From positions 62,001-126,000 of IMG/VR virus record IMGVR_UViG_3300030616_000017: 64,000 nucleotides of DNA, one strand, 5' to 3'. The notes beneath the pieces are model-generated. The model did no database searches and had not been told where the DNA came from. It was given only the letters and a program-made list of their open reading frames with translations. A program made the translations under genes and the position numbers. Source of the stretch: a virus. Position 1 is the first letter of the stretch; the number at the start of each line of letters is the position of its first letter. Of the stretch, positions 47,684-55,045 are shown one piece after another.

Positions 47684-47983
47684 ATGGAAAGACCTACAAT
47701 TAATTGGGGCTATAGATTTTTTGAATACAAAAATGGAGAGGTTGCTCTTCATCCTGTAGTGTTTAATTTGCATGGAGAGGCAATTGGTTTTTCAACTAAG
47801 CCGGTTGGCTCTCCCAAAGAATCTAAAGAAGAGGTAATTAAAGACCTGAAACTACAGCTACGAGACGCAGTAGTCAATAGGGAAACAACTTTTAATTATA
47901 AAGAGGCTATTGAGAAAGCACGAAAAAATGCAGAAAATATGCCCGAAGAAAAACTAGATGTACTAGAGGAGGAAAAGAAATGA
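47684..47983 (+). CDS. Hypothetical protein, 99 aa
   Basis: The second ATG (47684) is chosen because the AAGGAG box is 8 bases upstream of it. Begins MERPTINWGYRFFEYKNGEVALH and ends in a charged helix. Not recognised. Confidence 0.55.
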   Translation: MERPTINWGYRFFEYKNGEVALHPVVFNLHGEAIGFSTKPVGSPKESKEEVIKDLKLQLRDAVVNRETTFNYKEAIEKARKNAENMPEEKLDVLEEEKK

Positions 47984-48405
47984 AGAAGGTTATGCTGCTG
48001 ATTGTTGTATTGATGTGTCTGTTGGGAATGCCTCTTATGGCTCAGCAGAGAACAGTTATTGATCTCACTGCAGGAGAAATGTGGGGCGTCTATTCCGAGG
48101 ATGAAAAGCTGGCTTTTGTTATCGGGTACATGATGGCTATGGCTATGACAATGGAATTCGCTGATGGAATGGTTGAAGAAGAACTAATAGAGGGAGTAGG
48201 CCTGATGGTTCTTTACCGCTGGCTTCTGTATGATATTCAGGTAGGATATCTTGTTGAGCAAATTGATTATGTAGCCAATAAGCATAGGGCTTGGGATTAT
48301 CCCCTCAGTGATGTAATTCTAATGGCAGCAGGAGTAAACCCTGAATACCTGATGCAAGACTATGAAGAGGAAATAGTTCCACAGCCAAATAACTCATCTA
48401 TGTGA
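47980..48405 (+). CDS. Exported hypothetical protein, 141 aa
   Basis: Signal peptide MKKVMLLIVVLMCLLGMPLMA with cleavage before QQRTV. The mature part is acidic with a hydrophobic helical middle (FVIGYMMAMAMTMEFADGM). Overlaps the previous gene by ATGA. Possibly a periplasmic phage factor; no family known. Confidence 0.6.
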   Translation: MKKVMLLIVVLMCLLGMPLMAQQRTVIDLTAGEMWGVYSEDEKLAFVIGYMMAMAMTMEFADGMVEEELIEGVGLMVLYRWLLYDIQVGYLVEQIDYVANKHRAWDYPLSDVILMAAGVNPEYLMQDYEEEIVPQPNNSSM

Positions 48406-48415
48406 GGGTTTTAAA

Positions 48416-49306
48416 ATGAAGAATCAAAGAATAATTTTTCTAAAAGGACTTCCCGCTTCTGGGAAGTCCACTAGAGCCAGATATATGGTAACAGAAGGTA
48501 AAGGCGATTATGTCCGTGTAAACAAGGATGATCTTCGTCTCATGCTTTTTGATAAGCATTGGAGCTCTAGTAGAGAGAAACTCGTAGTGAAAGTTCGTGA
48601 TCAGATTGTAAGGGAAATTCTTGAAAGCGGAAGAACCCCCATTGTTGATGATACCAACTATGCACCTAAGCATTATAATACTATCAAAGCAATTGCGAAC
48701 GCATATGGGGTTGAAGTTGTAGTAGTGGAAATGGAGACCTCTATTGCGGAATGCATAGAAAGAAATCGTAATCGTCCTATCTCTGAAAGAGTTCCTGAGC
48801 ATGTTATTTGGGATATGTATGAAAAATATATTCTTCCTAGAAAGCAGCAAGAGCTTATTTTTGCTAAACTTCTTCCTAAAGCTATTATGGTGGATGTAGA
48901 TGGTACTCTTGCTCTTCATGAAGAGAGATCTCCTTTTAACTATCATGAGTGTCTCGATGATACTTTGAATGAACCAATTGCAGAGCTTGTACGAGAATAT
49001 GCCCTTACTCATAGGGTATTAATTGTAACAGGCAGAGAGAATATGAAGTATGGGGATAAAGAGTTTAGCTCTGTTTTAGAATTCACAAAGGAATGGCTTG
49101 ATAGAAATGGTGTGCCTTATGATGCAGTTTTCATTCGAGAAGAAGGTGATCATCGAAAAGATTATCTAGTGAAGAAAGAACTTTGGGACAGATATATCAA
49201 AGGACAGTATAACGTGAAGTTTGTTCTAGATGATCGTAAACAGGTAATAGATATGTGGCGCGAAGAGGGGCTTACTGTTCTTGATGTAGCGGGGCATACC
49301 TTTTAG
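48416..49306 (+). CDS. pseT: Polynucleotide 5'-kinase/3'-phosphatase (T4 PseT/Pnkp-like)
   Basis: 296 aa. N-terminal kinase: GLPASGKST at residues 11-19, VNKDDLRLMLF, VDDTNYAPKH. C-terminal HAD phosphatase: AIMVDVDGTLALHE near 158-171, VTGRENMKY and FVLDDRKQVIDMW. Same domain order and size as T4 Pnkp. It heals 2',3'-cyclic phosphate and 5'-OH ends, working with the Rnl1-like ligase. Confidence 0.95.
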   Translation: MKNQRIIFLKGLPASGKSTRARYMVTEGKGDYVRVNKDDLRLMLFDKHWSSSREKLVVKVRDQIVREILESGRTPIVDDTNYAPKHYNTIKAIANAYGVEVVVVEMETSIAECIERNRNRPISERVPEHVIWDMYEKYILPRKQQELIFAKLLPKAIMVDVDGTLALHEERSPFNYHECLDDTLNEPIAELVREYALTHRVLIVTGRENMKYGDKEFSSVLEFTKEWLDRNGVPYDAVFIREEGDHRKDYLVKKELWDRYIKGQYNVKFVLDDRKQVIDMWREEGLTVLDVAGHTF

Positions 49307-49315
49307 GAGGTAAAT

Positions 49316-49531
49316 ATGTTTATAACTCAAGATGGAAAAGATTGGATTAATTTGGGACAATTGTATGCTATTACAAAGGTGCCAGCTCAAGAGGTAGGGA
49401 CGTCAAAACATCAAATCTATTTTAGATTACCAGGTGTTCCTAAAATCTGGTATTATTCTACTGAAGAAGAGATGAACAAAGCTTTTGATCAAATTATGGA
49501 GACTATTCCAAAGAAGTGGATAATAGAATGA
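49316..49531 (+). CDS. Hypothetical protein, 71 aa
   Basis: Begins MFITQDGKDWINLGQLYAI, a beta-rich pattern common in small phage proteins. AGGAGG box upstream. Not recognised. Confidence 0.55.
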   Translation: MFITQDGKDWINLGQLYAITKVPAQEVGTSKHQIYFRLPGVPKIWYYSTEEEMNKAFDQIMETIPKKWIIE

Positions 49532-49920
49532 TAGACAAGACAAAAGTTGAAGAATATTTGGATCTGTCTATTGAAATAGAAGATGCTGCAAATAAGCTTT
49601 TAGAATGGGCTGAAAAAGTTCCTGAAATTATAGTGCCTACTTATTCGGTTTTATCTTTTGAATATATTGAGGATAATAAACTCTGGTATACTGGATATGA
49701 AAATTATTGTGGTTATTCTGAAGATGTTGGTTTTATCCTTCCTTTAAATCTTCTTTATAGTGAAGAAAATCGCCAAGCCTATGTAAATAAGATAAAAGAA
49801 GAAAAACGTAAAAAGGAAGAACGGAAGAAACAAATAGAAAAAGAAAAGAAAGTAAAGCGTCAGAAAGAGCTCTTTGAATATTATCAAGAACTCAAGAAAG
49901 AGTTTGAAGGAAAGGAGTAA
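49528..49920 (+). CDS. Hypothetical protein with C-terminal charged coil, 130 aa
   Basis: ATG at 49528 overlaps the previous stop (ATGA); a GTG at 49516 is possible. Acidic N-terminal domain, then a Lys/Glu-rich helix (KIKEEKRKKEERKKQIEKEK). Not recognised. Confidence 0.55.
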   Translation: MIDKTKVEEYLDLSIEIEDAANKLLEWAEKVPEIIVPTYSVLSFEYIEDNKLWYTGYENYCGYSEDVGFILPLNLLYSEENRQAYVNKIKEEKRKKEERKKQIEKEKKVKRQKELFEYYQELKKEFEGKE

Positions 49921-49923
49921 AAA

Positions 49924-50304
49924 ATGGAACTTGTGCAGTACGTAACAGATGAAAAAGGAAAAAAGATTGGCTGTTTGGTATCCACTGGAAAGGGAAAGAT
50001 TGGTTGGAGTATTTGTCATCGACTAGATACCTTTAACAAACAGAAGGCAAGGGAAATTGCAAGAGGCCGAGCTGAAAAGGGAAAGAAAATGGTGATTGTA
50101 GACTCGAATGATACAGCTATGACTATTTTTTCTCAAAGCTTTATTATTGCGAAGGAAGAATATAATATGATTCTGAATGATCCTTTGTCTAAATGGGATG
50201 TGGCTTCTGAGATTGTTTTCGCTCCTCGTGAGTATAAAAGACATTTTATGCTTAAAGCAGCAAAGAAGTTCGAAGAACGAGTTAACAAGTACTACAAGGA
50301 CTAA
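49924..50304 (+). CDS. Hypothetical protein, 126 aa
   Basis: Contains KGKIGWSICHRLDTFNKQKAREIARGRAEKGKKM in the first half and a helical second half. AAAGGAG box upstream. A basic strand-helix layout like this may bind nucleic acid. Not recognised. Confidence 0.6.
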   Translation: MELVQYVTDEKGKKIGCLVSTGKGKIGWSICHRLDTFNKQKAREIARGRAEKGKKMVIVDSNDTAMTIFSQSFIIAKEEYNMILNDPLSKWDVASEIVFAPREYKRHFMLKAAKKFEERVNKYYKD

Positions 50305-50307
50305 GAT

Positions 50308-50478
50308 ATGAATCTGAAGCTAAAGTATCAGAAATACAGATTTCGCCGGGGGCTTTTTGGAAGGATTATTCTTCAGGTTAGTCATGGAAGAAAAGCCCTT
50401 ACTTCCCCAGGAGACTTTAGGGACATATGGCGGGACGCTAAGATGACCGATTTTAAGGTGGAGGATAATGGAGATTAA
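50308..50478 (+). CDS. Small basic protein, 56 aa
   Basis: Begins MNLKLKYQKYRFRRGLFGRIIL and ends VEDNGD. AAGGA box upstream; overlaps the next gene by 11 bases and fills the gap exactly, which supports it. Not recognised. Confidence 0.5.
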   Translation: MNLKLKYQKYRFRRGLFGRIILQVSHGRKALTSPGDFRDIWRDAKMTDFKVEDNGD

Positions 50479-50773
50479 AAGAATTATTCAACTTAATCTA
50501 GATACTCCTGATTCTATTTATACAGATATTTGTAATATCATGGAAAATCAAGGTGTCTTTGTGCGCTGTGGCTCCCCTGATGATAAATGGATTGAGGGTA
50601 AGTGGCCCGATGAAGAAGCATATATGGCTTGGTTAGCCGCGATAGGTGTAGGAGGAAAAGTAGAAGACCCTCCATCAACTGTAGGTAATGAAAGAACTTG
50701 TCCTTTTTGTAAACTAGTAATTCCAAATGTTGGGAATTACTGCCCTTATTGTGGAGCTAATATATGCGATTAG
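50468..50773 (+). CDS. Zinc-ribbon protein, 101 aa
   Basis: C-terminal CPFCKLVIPNVGNYCPYCGANIC is a short zinc ribbon. The N-terminal part includes DDKWIEGKWPDEEAYMAWLAAIG. GGTGGAGG box upstream. Function unknown. Confidence 0.65.
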   Translation: MEIKRIIQLNLDTPDSIYTDICNIMENQGVFVRCGSPDDKWIEGKWPDEEAYMAWLAAIGVGGKVEDPPSTVGNERTCPFCKLVIPNVGNYCPYCGANICD

Positions 50774-51123
50774 GAATAGTAGGTAGTAGAGACTTTACAG
50801 ACTTCGATTTTATGGAACAGCATATTTTTCAAAACTTCAAAGTTGACTATATCACAGCTATCGTTTCAGGTGGGGCTATGGGAGCAGATATACTTGCCGA
50901 ACGTTTTGCAGACAAATATAAAATACCTACACTTATCTACGAGCCAAAATGGGCTACATATGGTAAAAAAGCAGGCTATATGCGTAATATAGACATTGTG
51001 AAAAACAGTGACCATTTACTTGCTTTTTGGGACGGAAAAAGCAAAGGCACGTCCCACTCTATCAATTTAGCTAAAGATATTCTTGGACCAACAAAAGTCA
51101 CTATTGTTTACTTTACAAAATAA
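50764..51123 (+). CDS. SLOG/DUF2493 (YspA-like) Rossmann-fold protein
   Basis: 119 aa. MRLGIVGSRDFTDFDFM, VSGGAMGADILAERFADKYKIP and LLAFWDGKSKGTSHSINLAK match the DprA-related SLOG family that binds nucleotide-like ligands. Small stand-alone members may sense or process a nucleotide signal. Function in phage unknown. Confidence 0.8.
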   Translation: MRLGIVGSRDFTDFDFMEQHIFQNFKVDYITAIVSGGAMGADILAERFADKYKIPTLIYEPKWATYGKKAGYMRNIDIVKNSDHLLAFWDGKSKGTSHSINLAKDILGPTKVTIVYFTK

Positions 51124-51140
51124 TATTTTTTTGTTATATT
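51112..51140 (+). promoter_or_regulatory. Promoter of the nucleotidyltransferase gene
   Basis: TTTACA (51112-51117), 17 bases, TATATT (51135-51140). A GAAAGGAG box follows. Confidence 0.65.
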
Positions 51141-51160
51141 ATAGATGAAAGGAGATGAAA

Positions 51161-52159
51161 ATGCTTGAGAAAACAATGAAACAGATTCTTACTAAGAAAA
51201 TTAAAGCTTGGAAAGCAACGATTGAGGACACAGAAATTCAAAGGATCATAGATAAAGATCTTATTGTAACTGGTGGTTGTTTTACTTCTATGATTCTTAA
51301 TGAAGCCCCAAAGGATTATGATTGTTATTTTCGTACTAAAGAAAGTGTTCTTAAAGTGGCTAATTACTATGTAGATAAATGGAATGAAGAACATGGGAAA
51401 AAGAAAAACGGAGCGGGATATCATTCTAAAGTATTTGTGGTAGATGGAGACAATCCTTCTCAAGAGGTTCTTGAATATTTTCATGTTGAAGATCCTAATG
51501 AATCACGAGCAGTAATGATGAGTAATATCCAGAAAGGAAGAGTCAAGATCATTTATCCATCAGATGGAGTAGTGGGCGATCCTGAGGAAATTCATGCAAG
51601 TGAAGAGCTTGGAACCGCAGTAGAAAATATTGGAGAAATTGATGAAGTAAAAGCAGATGAAATTCTGGAAAAAGAAAAGAAAGAATATTTTCCTGTTTTT
51701 ATCTCTTCTAATGCAATAACCCTTTCTAATGGAGTTCAGATTGTAGTACGCTTCTATGGTGAGCCAAGTGATATTCATGATACATATGATTTTGAACATA
51801 CTAAAGCATACTACGATAACAAGGCTAAAGAAGTTGTAATTCCTAAAGAAGTTTATGAGATGGTTATTAATAAGACCCTCCGTTATTCAGGAAGCAGATA
51901 TCCTGTATGTAGTCTTTTTAGATTAAGAAAGTTTATCAATCGAGGGTGGAAGATAAACGCTGGTCAAATCCTCAAAATAGCTATGCAAGTGTCTGAACTT
52001 AATCTTATGGATATCAATGTTTTGGAAGATCAGCTTATCGGAGTAGATAGCCTTTACTTTATGAATCTTATTCATCAGTTCCGCAAACAGAAAGAAAAGA
52101 GTCCTGATTTTGAACTAACACCGAACTACATTATTTCTATTATTGATAAAATATTTTAA
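51161..52159 (+). CDS. Pol-beta-type nucleotidyltransferase-like protein
   Basis: 332 aa; start at MLEKTMKQ (51161), 7 bases after GGAG. Residues 28-52 (LIVTGGCFTSMILNEAPKDYDCYFR) match the GG-S...D-x-D motif of pol-beta-superfamily NTases such as CCA-adding and RNA-modifying enzymes. The C-terminal half is helical. A CCA-repair role is tempting because none of the phage tRNAs encodes CCA, but the motif alone does not show this. Confidence 0.6.
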   Translation: MLEKTMKQILTKKIKAWKATIEDTEIQRIIDKDLIVTGGCFTSMILNEAPKDYDCYFRTKESVLKVANYYVDKWNEEHGKKKNGAGYHSKVFVVDGDNPSQEVLEYFHVEDPNESRAVMMSNIQKGRVKIIYPSDGVVGDPEEIHASEELGTAVENIGEIDEVKADEILEKEKKEYFPVFISSNAITLSNGVQIVVRFYGEPSDIHDTYDFEHTKAYYDNKAKEVVIPKEVYEMVINKTLRYSGSRYPVCSLFRLRKFINRGWKINAGQILKIAMQVSELNLMDINVLEDQLIGVDSLYFMNLIHQFRKQKEKSPDFELTPNYIISIIDKIF

Positions 52160-52168
52160 GGAAAAATT

Positions 52169-52702
52169 ATGCCAGAAAACCATATAATGGTAGACCTTGA
52201 AACAATGAACTCCACTCCCGATTCTGCTATCACTTCAATAGGGGCTGTAAAGTTTAATCTCGATAAGGGGCTTATTACTGATGATTTTTATGTAAGAGTT
52301 AAGCTTCAATCTTGTCTTGATGTTGGTTTAACTATAGGAGCCGACACTATTCAATGGTGGCTAAAACAAAGTGAAGAAGCGAGAATGGAAATAGCCAAGC
52401 CAGGAGATTATCGAATTGAAGAAGCTTTAGAACAACTTAAAAAGTGGATGGGAGATTATCCTGTTGTTTGGGGCAATGGGGCTGCATTTGATAATGTTAT
52501 TCTTAAAAATGCATATAAGGCCGTAGGAGAAGAAGCTCCGTGGCCCTATTGGAATGATAGATGTTTTAGAACATTAAAAGCTCTGTTGCCTAAAATAAAG
52601 TTTGAAAGAAAAGGAGCCCATATAGCAGTTGAAGATGCCCGTTATCAGGCTATTTATCTTATGAAAGCATTGGGAGTATACGGTGGCGAAGAAAAAAACT
52701 AA
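52169..52702 (+). CDS. DEDD-type 3'-5' exonuclease (Rv2179c-like)
   Basis: 177 aa. IMVDLETMNSTPDSAITSIGAVKF (residues 6-29) carries the DxE, WGNGAAFDNVIL near 109 the second Asp, and HIAVEDARYQAIYL near 151 the final D. This layout fits the exoribonuclease family related to Rv2179c (DUF5051). Confidence 0.85.
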   Translation: MPENHIMVDLETMNSTPDSAITSIGAVKFNLDKGLITDDFYVRVKLQSCLDVGLTIGADTIQWWLKQSEEARMEIAKPGDYRIEEALEQLKKWMGDYPVVWGNGAAFDNVILKNAYKAVGEEAPWPYWNDRCFRTLKALLPKIKFERKGAHIAVEDARYQAIYLMKALGVYGGEEKN

Positions 52703-52898
52703 AGATACGGAGCTTACACCGAAGCAAAAGAAAAAAGTAGAAGCTTCTAAAAGGAGACCTTCTTTATCAGACTTTATAGGTCTTAAACTTACAGATGTAA
52801 GTGGTGAGGATGGAAAAGCATATTTACATTTTTCTAACAATTATAAGCTTATCTTATCAGGTAATATATCATTTAAGGTAGAGGAAGTAAATAAATGA
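52683..52898 (+). CDS. Hypothetical protein, 71 aa
   Basis: GTG start overlapping the exonuclease end. Lys-rich N-terminus, then LSDFIGLKLTDVSGEDGKAYLHFSNNYKLILSG, a small beta domain. Not recognised. Confidence 0.55.
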   Translation: MAKKKTKDTELTPKQKKKVEASKRRPSLSDFIGLKLTDVSGEDGKAYLHFSNNYKLILSGNISFKVEEVNK

Positions 52899-53560
52899 TA
52901 AAGATTAAGAATGTCAAGATTTATGGATTAGAAGAATCAATTAAACGTAGTGGTTATCCAATGCAGTGTGGAGAGCCAGATGATTTTGGATTTTTTGGAG
53001 TATTACCTACTGCAAAGCCTACAGAAGAACAAGAATCGGTTTGGCAGGATAATATCATTCTTTCTGATAAAGATTGGAACAGAGCAGAAAAGTTAAGTAG
53101 TGTCCGAACAGGAACAGGACATGATAATTTTCTAAAAGGAATTGTTGTACAATTTGATCTTAAATATCCTCTCTATTTTACCAAACAGCTACAGCGGTAT
53201 CATTTTATTGATTTTGTTTCTTCTCAATCCACCATGCATAGTGTTACTAAGAGAGGATCTATTGCTCCTTTTTGTAATAAGTATGTGGAGCATCATATAA
53301 TTGAATTAGTGAATCTTTTTATTCAGTCTTACAATAATGCAAAACTTAAAGAAGATAAGTATTTTTGGTTTATGAAGATTGTTTCTAATCTTCCTTCTGG
53401 ATTTGAACTTTGGGCTGGAATGACAACGAATTATCTTCAGCTTAAAACAATTTATCAGCAACGCAAAAAGCATAAGTTGAAAGAAGATTGGGGTGAATTT
53501 TGTGAATGGATAGAAACATTACCTTATTTTAGAGACTGGGTTATCAAGGAAAAGAAATGA
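52895..53560 (+). CDS. Hypothetical protein, 221 aa, distant ThyX-like look
   Basis: GHDNFLKGIVVQFDLKYPLYFTKQLQRYHFIDFVSSQSTMHSVTKR (residues about 75-120) recalls the ThyX pattern of a buried helix followed by RY/S-rich flavin-binding residues, but the RHR motif is absent. Widespread phage proteins with a QRYHF..SSQSTMH core exist without known function. AGGAAG box upstream. Confidence 0.45.
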   Translation: MIKIKNVKIYGLEESIKRSGYPMQCGEPDDFGFFGVLPTAKPTEEQESVWQDNIILSDKDWNRAEKLSSVRTGTGHDNFLKGIVVQFDLKYPLYFTKQLQRYHFIDFVSSQSTMHSVTKRGSIAPFCNKYVEHHIIELVNLFIQSYNNAKLKEDKYFWFMKIVSNLPSGFELWAGMTTNYLQLKTIYQQRKKHKLKEDWGEFCEWIETLPYFRDWVIKEKK

Positions 53561-53892
53561 TAATAAGAGACAGAGAAGAAAAATTAATTCGTGTGAAAAT
53601 CGAAAACGAATGGCCTGAAGCTATCAGTGACGGGCTTAATATTTCTTGTGCCTGGTGCGGAAGAAAGGTTTTTTTAGACTACGCTGTTAAAGATGAGATT
53701 TGGAAGAAAGTAGTTCCTCCTGCCGATCGTCCTAAAGTTATTTGTATCGATTGTTTTCTCAAAGAAGCTCTTAGATTAAAAATAGATGTAGGAACAGCAT
53801 TTGAGGATATCCAGATTGTTACAGGAGCAGGGCAAACTATACAAATGCTTCCTACAGTAGTATTTCATTATGAGGATTGGATAAATGAGTAA
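53557..53892 (+). CDS. Hypothetical zinc-binding protein, 111 aa
   Basis: CAWCGRKV and VICIDCFLKEALRL supply two CxxC pairs. The C-terminal half is beta-rich. ATGA overlap with the previous gene. Not recognised. Confidence 0.6.
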   Translation: MIIRDREEKLIRVKIENEWPEAISDGLNISCAWCGRKVFLDYAVKDEIWKKVVPPADRPKVICIDCFLKEALRLKIDVGTAFEDIQIVTGAGQTIQMLPTVVFHYEDWINE

Positions 53893-53925
53893 TGATAAAA
53901 CTTTTAAAATATCAGGGGTAGAGGG

Positions 53926-54138
53926 ATGAAAACAAAAAAAGCTAAAGTATTTTCGTTTATTGGTTTGCTAACAATTCTGTTTATACTGATGGTAATAGGA
54001 GTTGTAGCAGTACATTTTAATTGGGGAGACAACGGACCTTTTGTATGCTTTTTCTGTGGTGCATTAGCTGCTAAGGTTGTCGATTGGTTTGGCAAGATGA
54101 GTGATGAAGAAGAAAAAGAGGTAACAGATGGAAAATAG
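53926..54138 (+). CDS. Small two-helix membrane protein, 70 aa
   Basis: Hydrophobic segments at residues 9-32 (FSFIGLLTILFILMVIGVVAVHF) and about 43-56, with a basic start and an acidic tail. Could be a holin or spanin-like factor given two membrane segments, but it does not lie next to a lysin. Position and function open. Confidence 0.5.
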   Translation: MKTKKAKVFSFIGLLTILFILMVIGVVAVHFNWGDNGPFVCFFCGALAAKVVDWFGKMSDEEEKEVTDGK

Positions 54139-54331
54139 TGTAGGTTTTTCTCTTCTATCACTAACTGTTTATCCTAATATTGATTTTTCTGTAGGGACTG
54201 TTCATATAGGAGAGAGTGCTATCTCTCTTTTTAGGGTTAAGGTTTTTGAAAACGGGGTAACTGTATTTCATAGTTTGGGATTAAACTTTGCAATAGGAGA
54301 AATATCTGATGATTACCAGGACAAAGAGTAA
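54128..54331 (+). CDS. Hypothetical protein, 67 aa
   Basis: Predicted beta-rich (GFSLLSLTVYPNIDFSVGTVHIG). Overlaps both neighbours. Not recognised. Confidence 0.5.
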   Translation: MENSVGFSLLSLTVYPNIDFSVGTVHIGESAISLFRVKVFENGVTVFHSLGLNFAIGEISDDYQDKE

Positions 54332-54668
54332 ACGGACTATTTACATTTCAGGGCCAATGGAAGGAAAACCCAATAACAACTTTGCAGCATTTGAAGAAGC
54401 AGAGGAAATGCTAAAAGGGATGGGGTATGAGGTTATCAACCCCGCTAAACTTGCTGTCGATTCTAATTTTATAATTACCAATACTCCCAATAGACAGGAT
54501 TATTATCGAAAGGATGTTAGAGCTCTTTCATATTGTACTGATATTTTTATGCTAAAGGATTGGAACCTCTCTCATGGAGCAAAGTTTGAAAGGTATGTTG
54601 CTCTTGAAATTGGGGTAAAAATTCATTATTTTGGTGAGGTAGAAAGCGGGGTTTTGCGAGAAAGATAA
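54309..54668 (+). CDS. DUF4406 (nucleoside deoxyribosyltransferase-like) protein
   Basis: 119 aa. TIYISGPMEGKPNNNFAAFEEAEEML, VINPAKL, DYYRKDVRALSYCTDIFMLKDWNLSHGAKFERYVALEIG follow the DUF4406 pattern, related to 2-deoxyribosyltransferases. Possible nucleotide metabolism role. Confidence 0.8.
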   Translation: MITRTKSKRTIYISGPMEGKPNNNFAAFEEAEEMLKGMGYEVINPAKLAVDSNFIITNTPNRQDYYRKDVRALSYCTDIFMLKDWNLSHGAKFERYVALEIGVKIHYFGEVESGVLRER

Positions 54669-54669
54669 T

Positions 54670-54680
54670 ACTAATATAAT
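54670..54680 (+). promoter_or_regulatory. ACTAATATAAT motif before the tRNA-like RNA
   Basis: ACTAATATAATATG lies about 30 bases before the tRNA-like RNA at 54710 and is the closest promoter-like sequence. Confidence 0.35.
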
Positions 54681-54709
54681 ATGAAGCATACCTTCTATTG
54701 CTTGCCGAT

Positions 54710-54830
54710 CCTAATTAGCTTAAAGGTAAAAGTGTCCTCACATCATCAAACAGAAAGTAGGGTTTTGAGAGCTCTCCCCACCGAGCTGTTTGTAGAGGAA
54801 GAGACGTGGGTTCAATTCCCGCGATTAGCC
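54710..54830 (+). ncRNA. tRNA-like RNA with extended anticodon arm (121 nt)
   Basis: Acceptor CCTAATT (54710-54716) pairs with GATTAGC (54823-54829) except at the first pair. A D-arm (CTT-AAAGGTAA-AAG), a 5-nt variable loop (GAGAC) and a standard T-arm (GTGGG-TTCAATT-CCCGC) are present. The anticodon stem TCCTC/GAGGA does not close on a 7-nt loop. It continues into a second stem CAAACAG (54747-54753)/CTGTTTG (54786-54792) and a ~32-nt apical region. No anticodon is evident. It may be an intron-bearing tRNA, a tRNA mimic or a decayed tRNA. Confidence 0.55.
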
Positions 54831-54956
54831 GTAGAATAGTAAAAGAAGAGTATGTAACCCTTTCTGAAAAGGAGGTTGCTTTTTGAAGTTTTTCTAATAA
54901 CATTCACTACTTGCGTTGCAAGAAAGCAAACCAAAAATGAAAGGAGTAAAAACATC

Positions 54957-54982
54957 AACCCCTCTTTTTGAGGGGTTTTTAT
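54957..54982 (+). terminator. Rho-independent terminator
   Basis: AACCCCTC-TTTTT-GAGGGGTT with a following T-run. It ends just where the next promoter begins. Between 54831 and 54956 only a CTTGC-GTT-GCAAG hairpin and no gene were seen. Confidence 0.85.
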
Positions 54983-55010
54983 TTACAAATACAAAGAAAG
55001 TTGTTATATT
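54982..55010 (+). promoter_or_regulatory. Promoter of the 433-aa orphan gene
   Basis: TTTACA (54982-54987), 17 bases, TATATT (55005-55010), then AGGAAGG before the ATG at 55046. Confidence 0.65.
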
Positions 55011-55045
55011 ATAAATAGAGACATAAACATAGGAAGGTGAAGTAT

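Noticed and set aside
54715-54903. Minus-strand 62-codon frame
   Set aside because: Antisense of the tRNA-like RNA; no RBS or family.
54939-55016. 25-codon frame starting ATGAAAGGAGTA
   Set aside because: It runs through the terminator and the promoter, so it cannot be a sensible gene despite a start codon.
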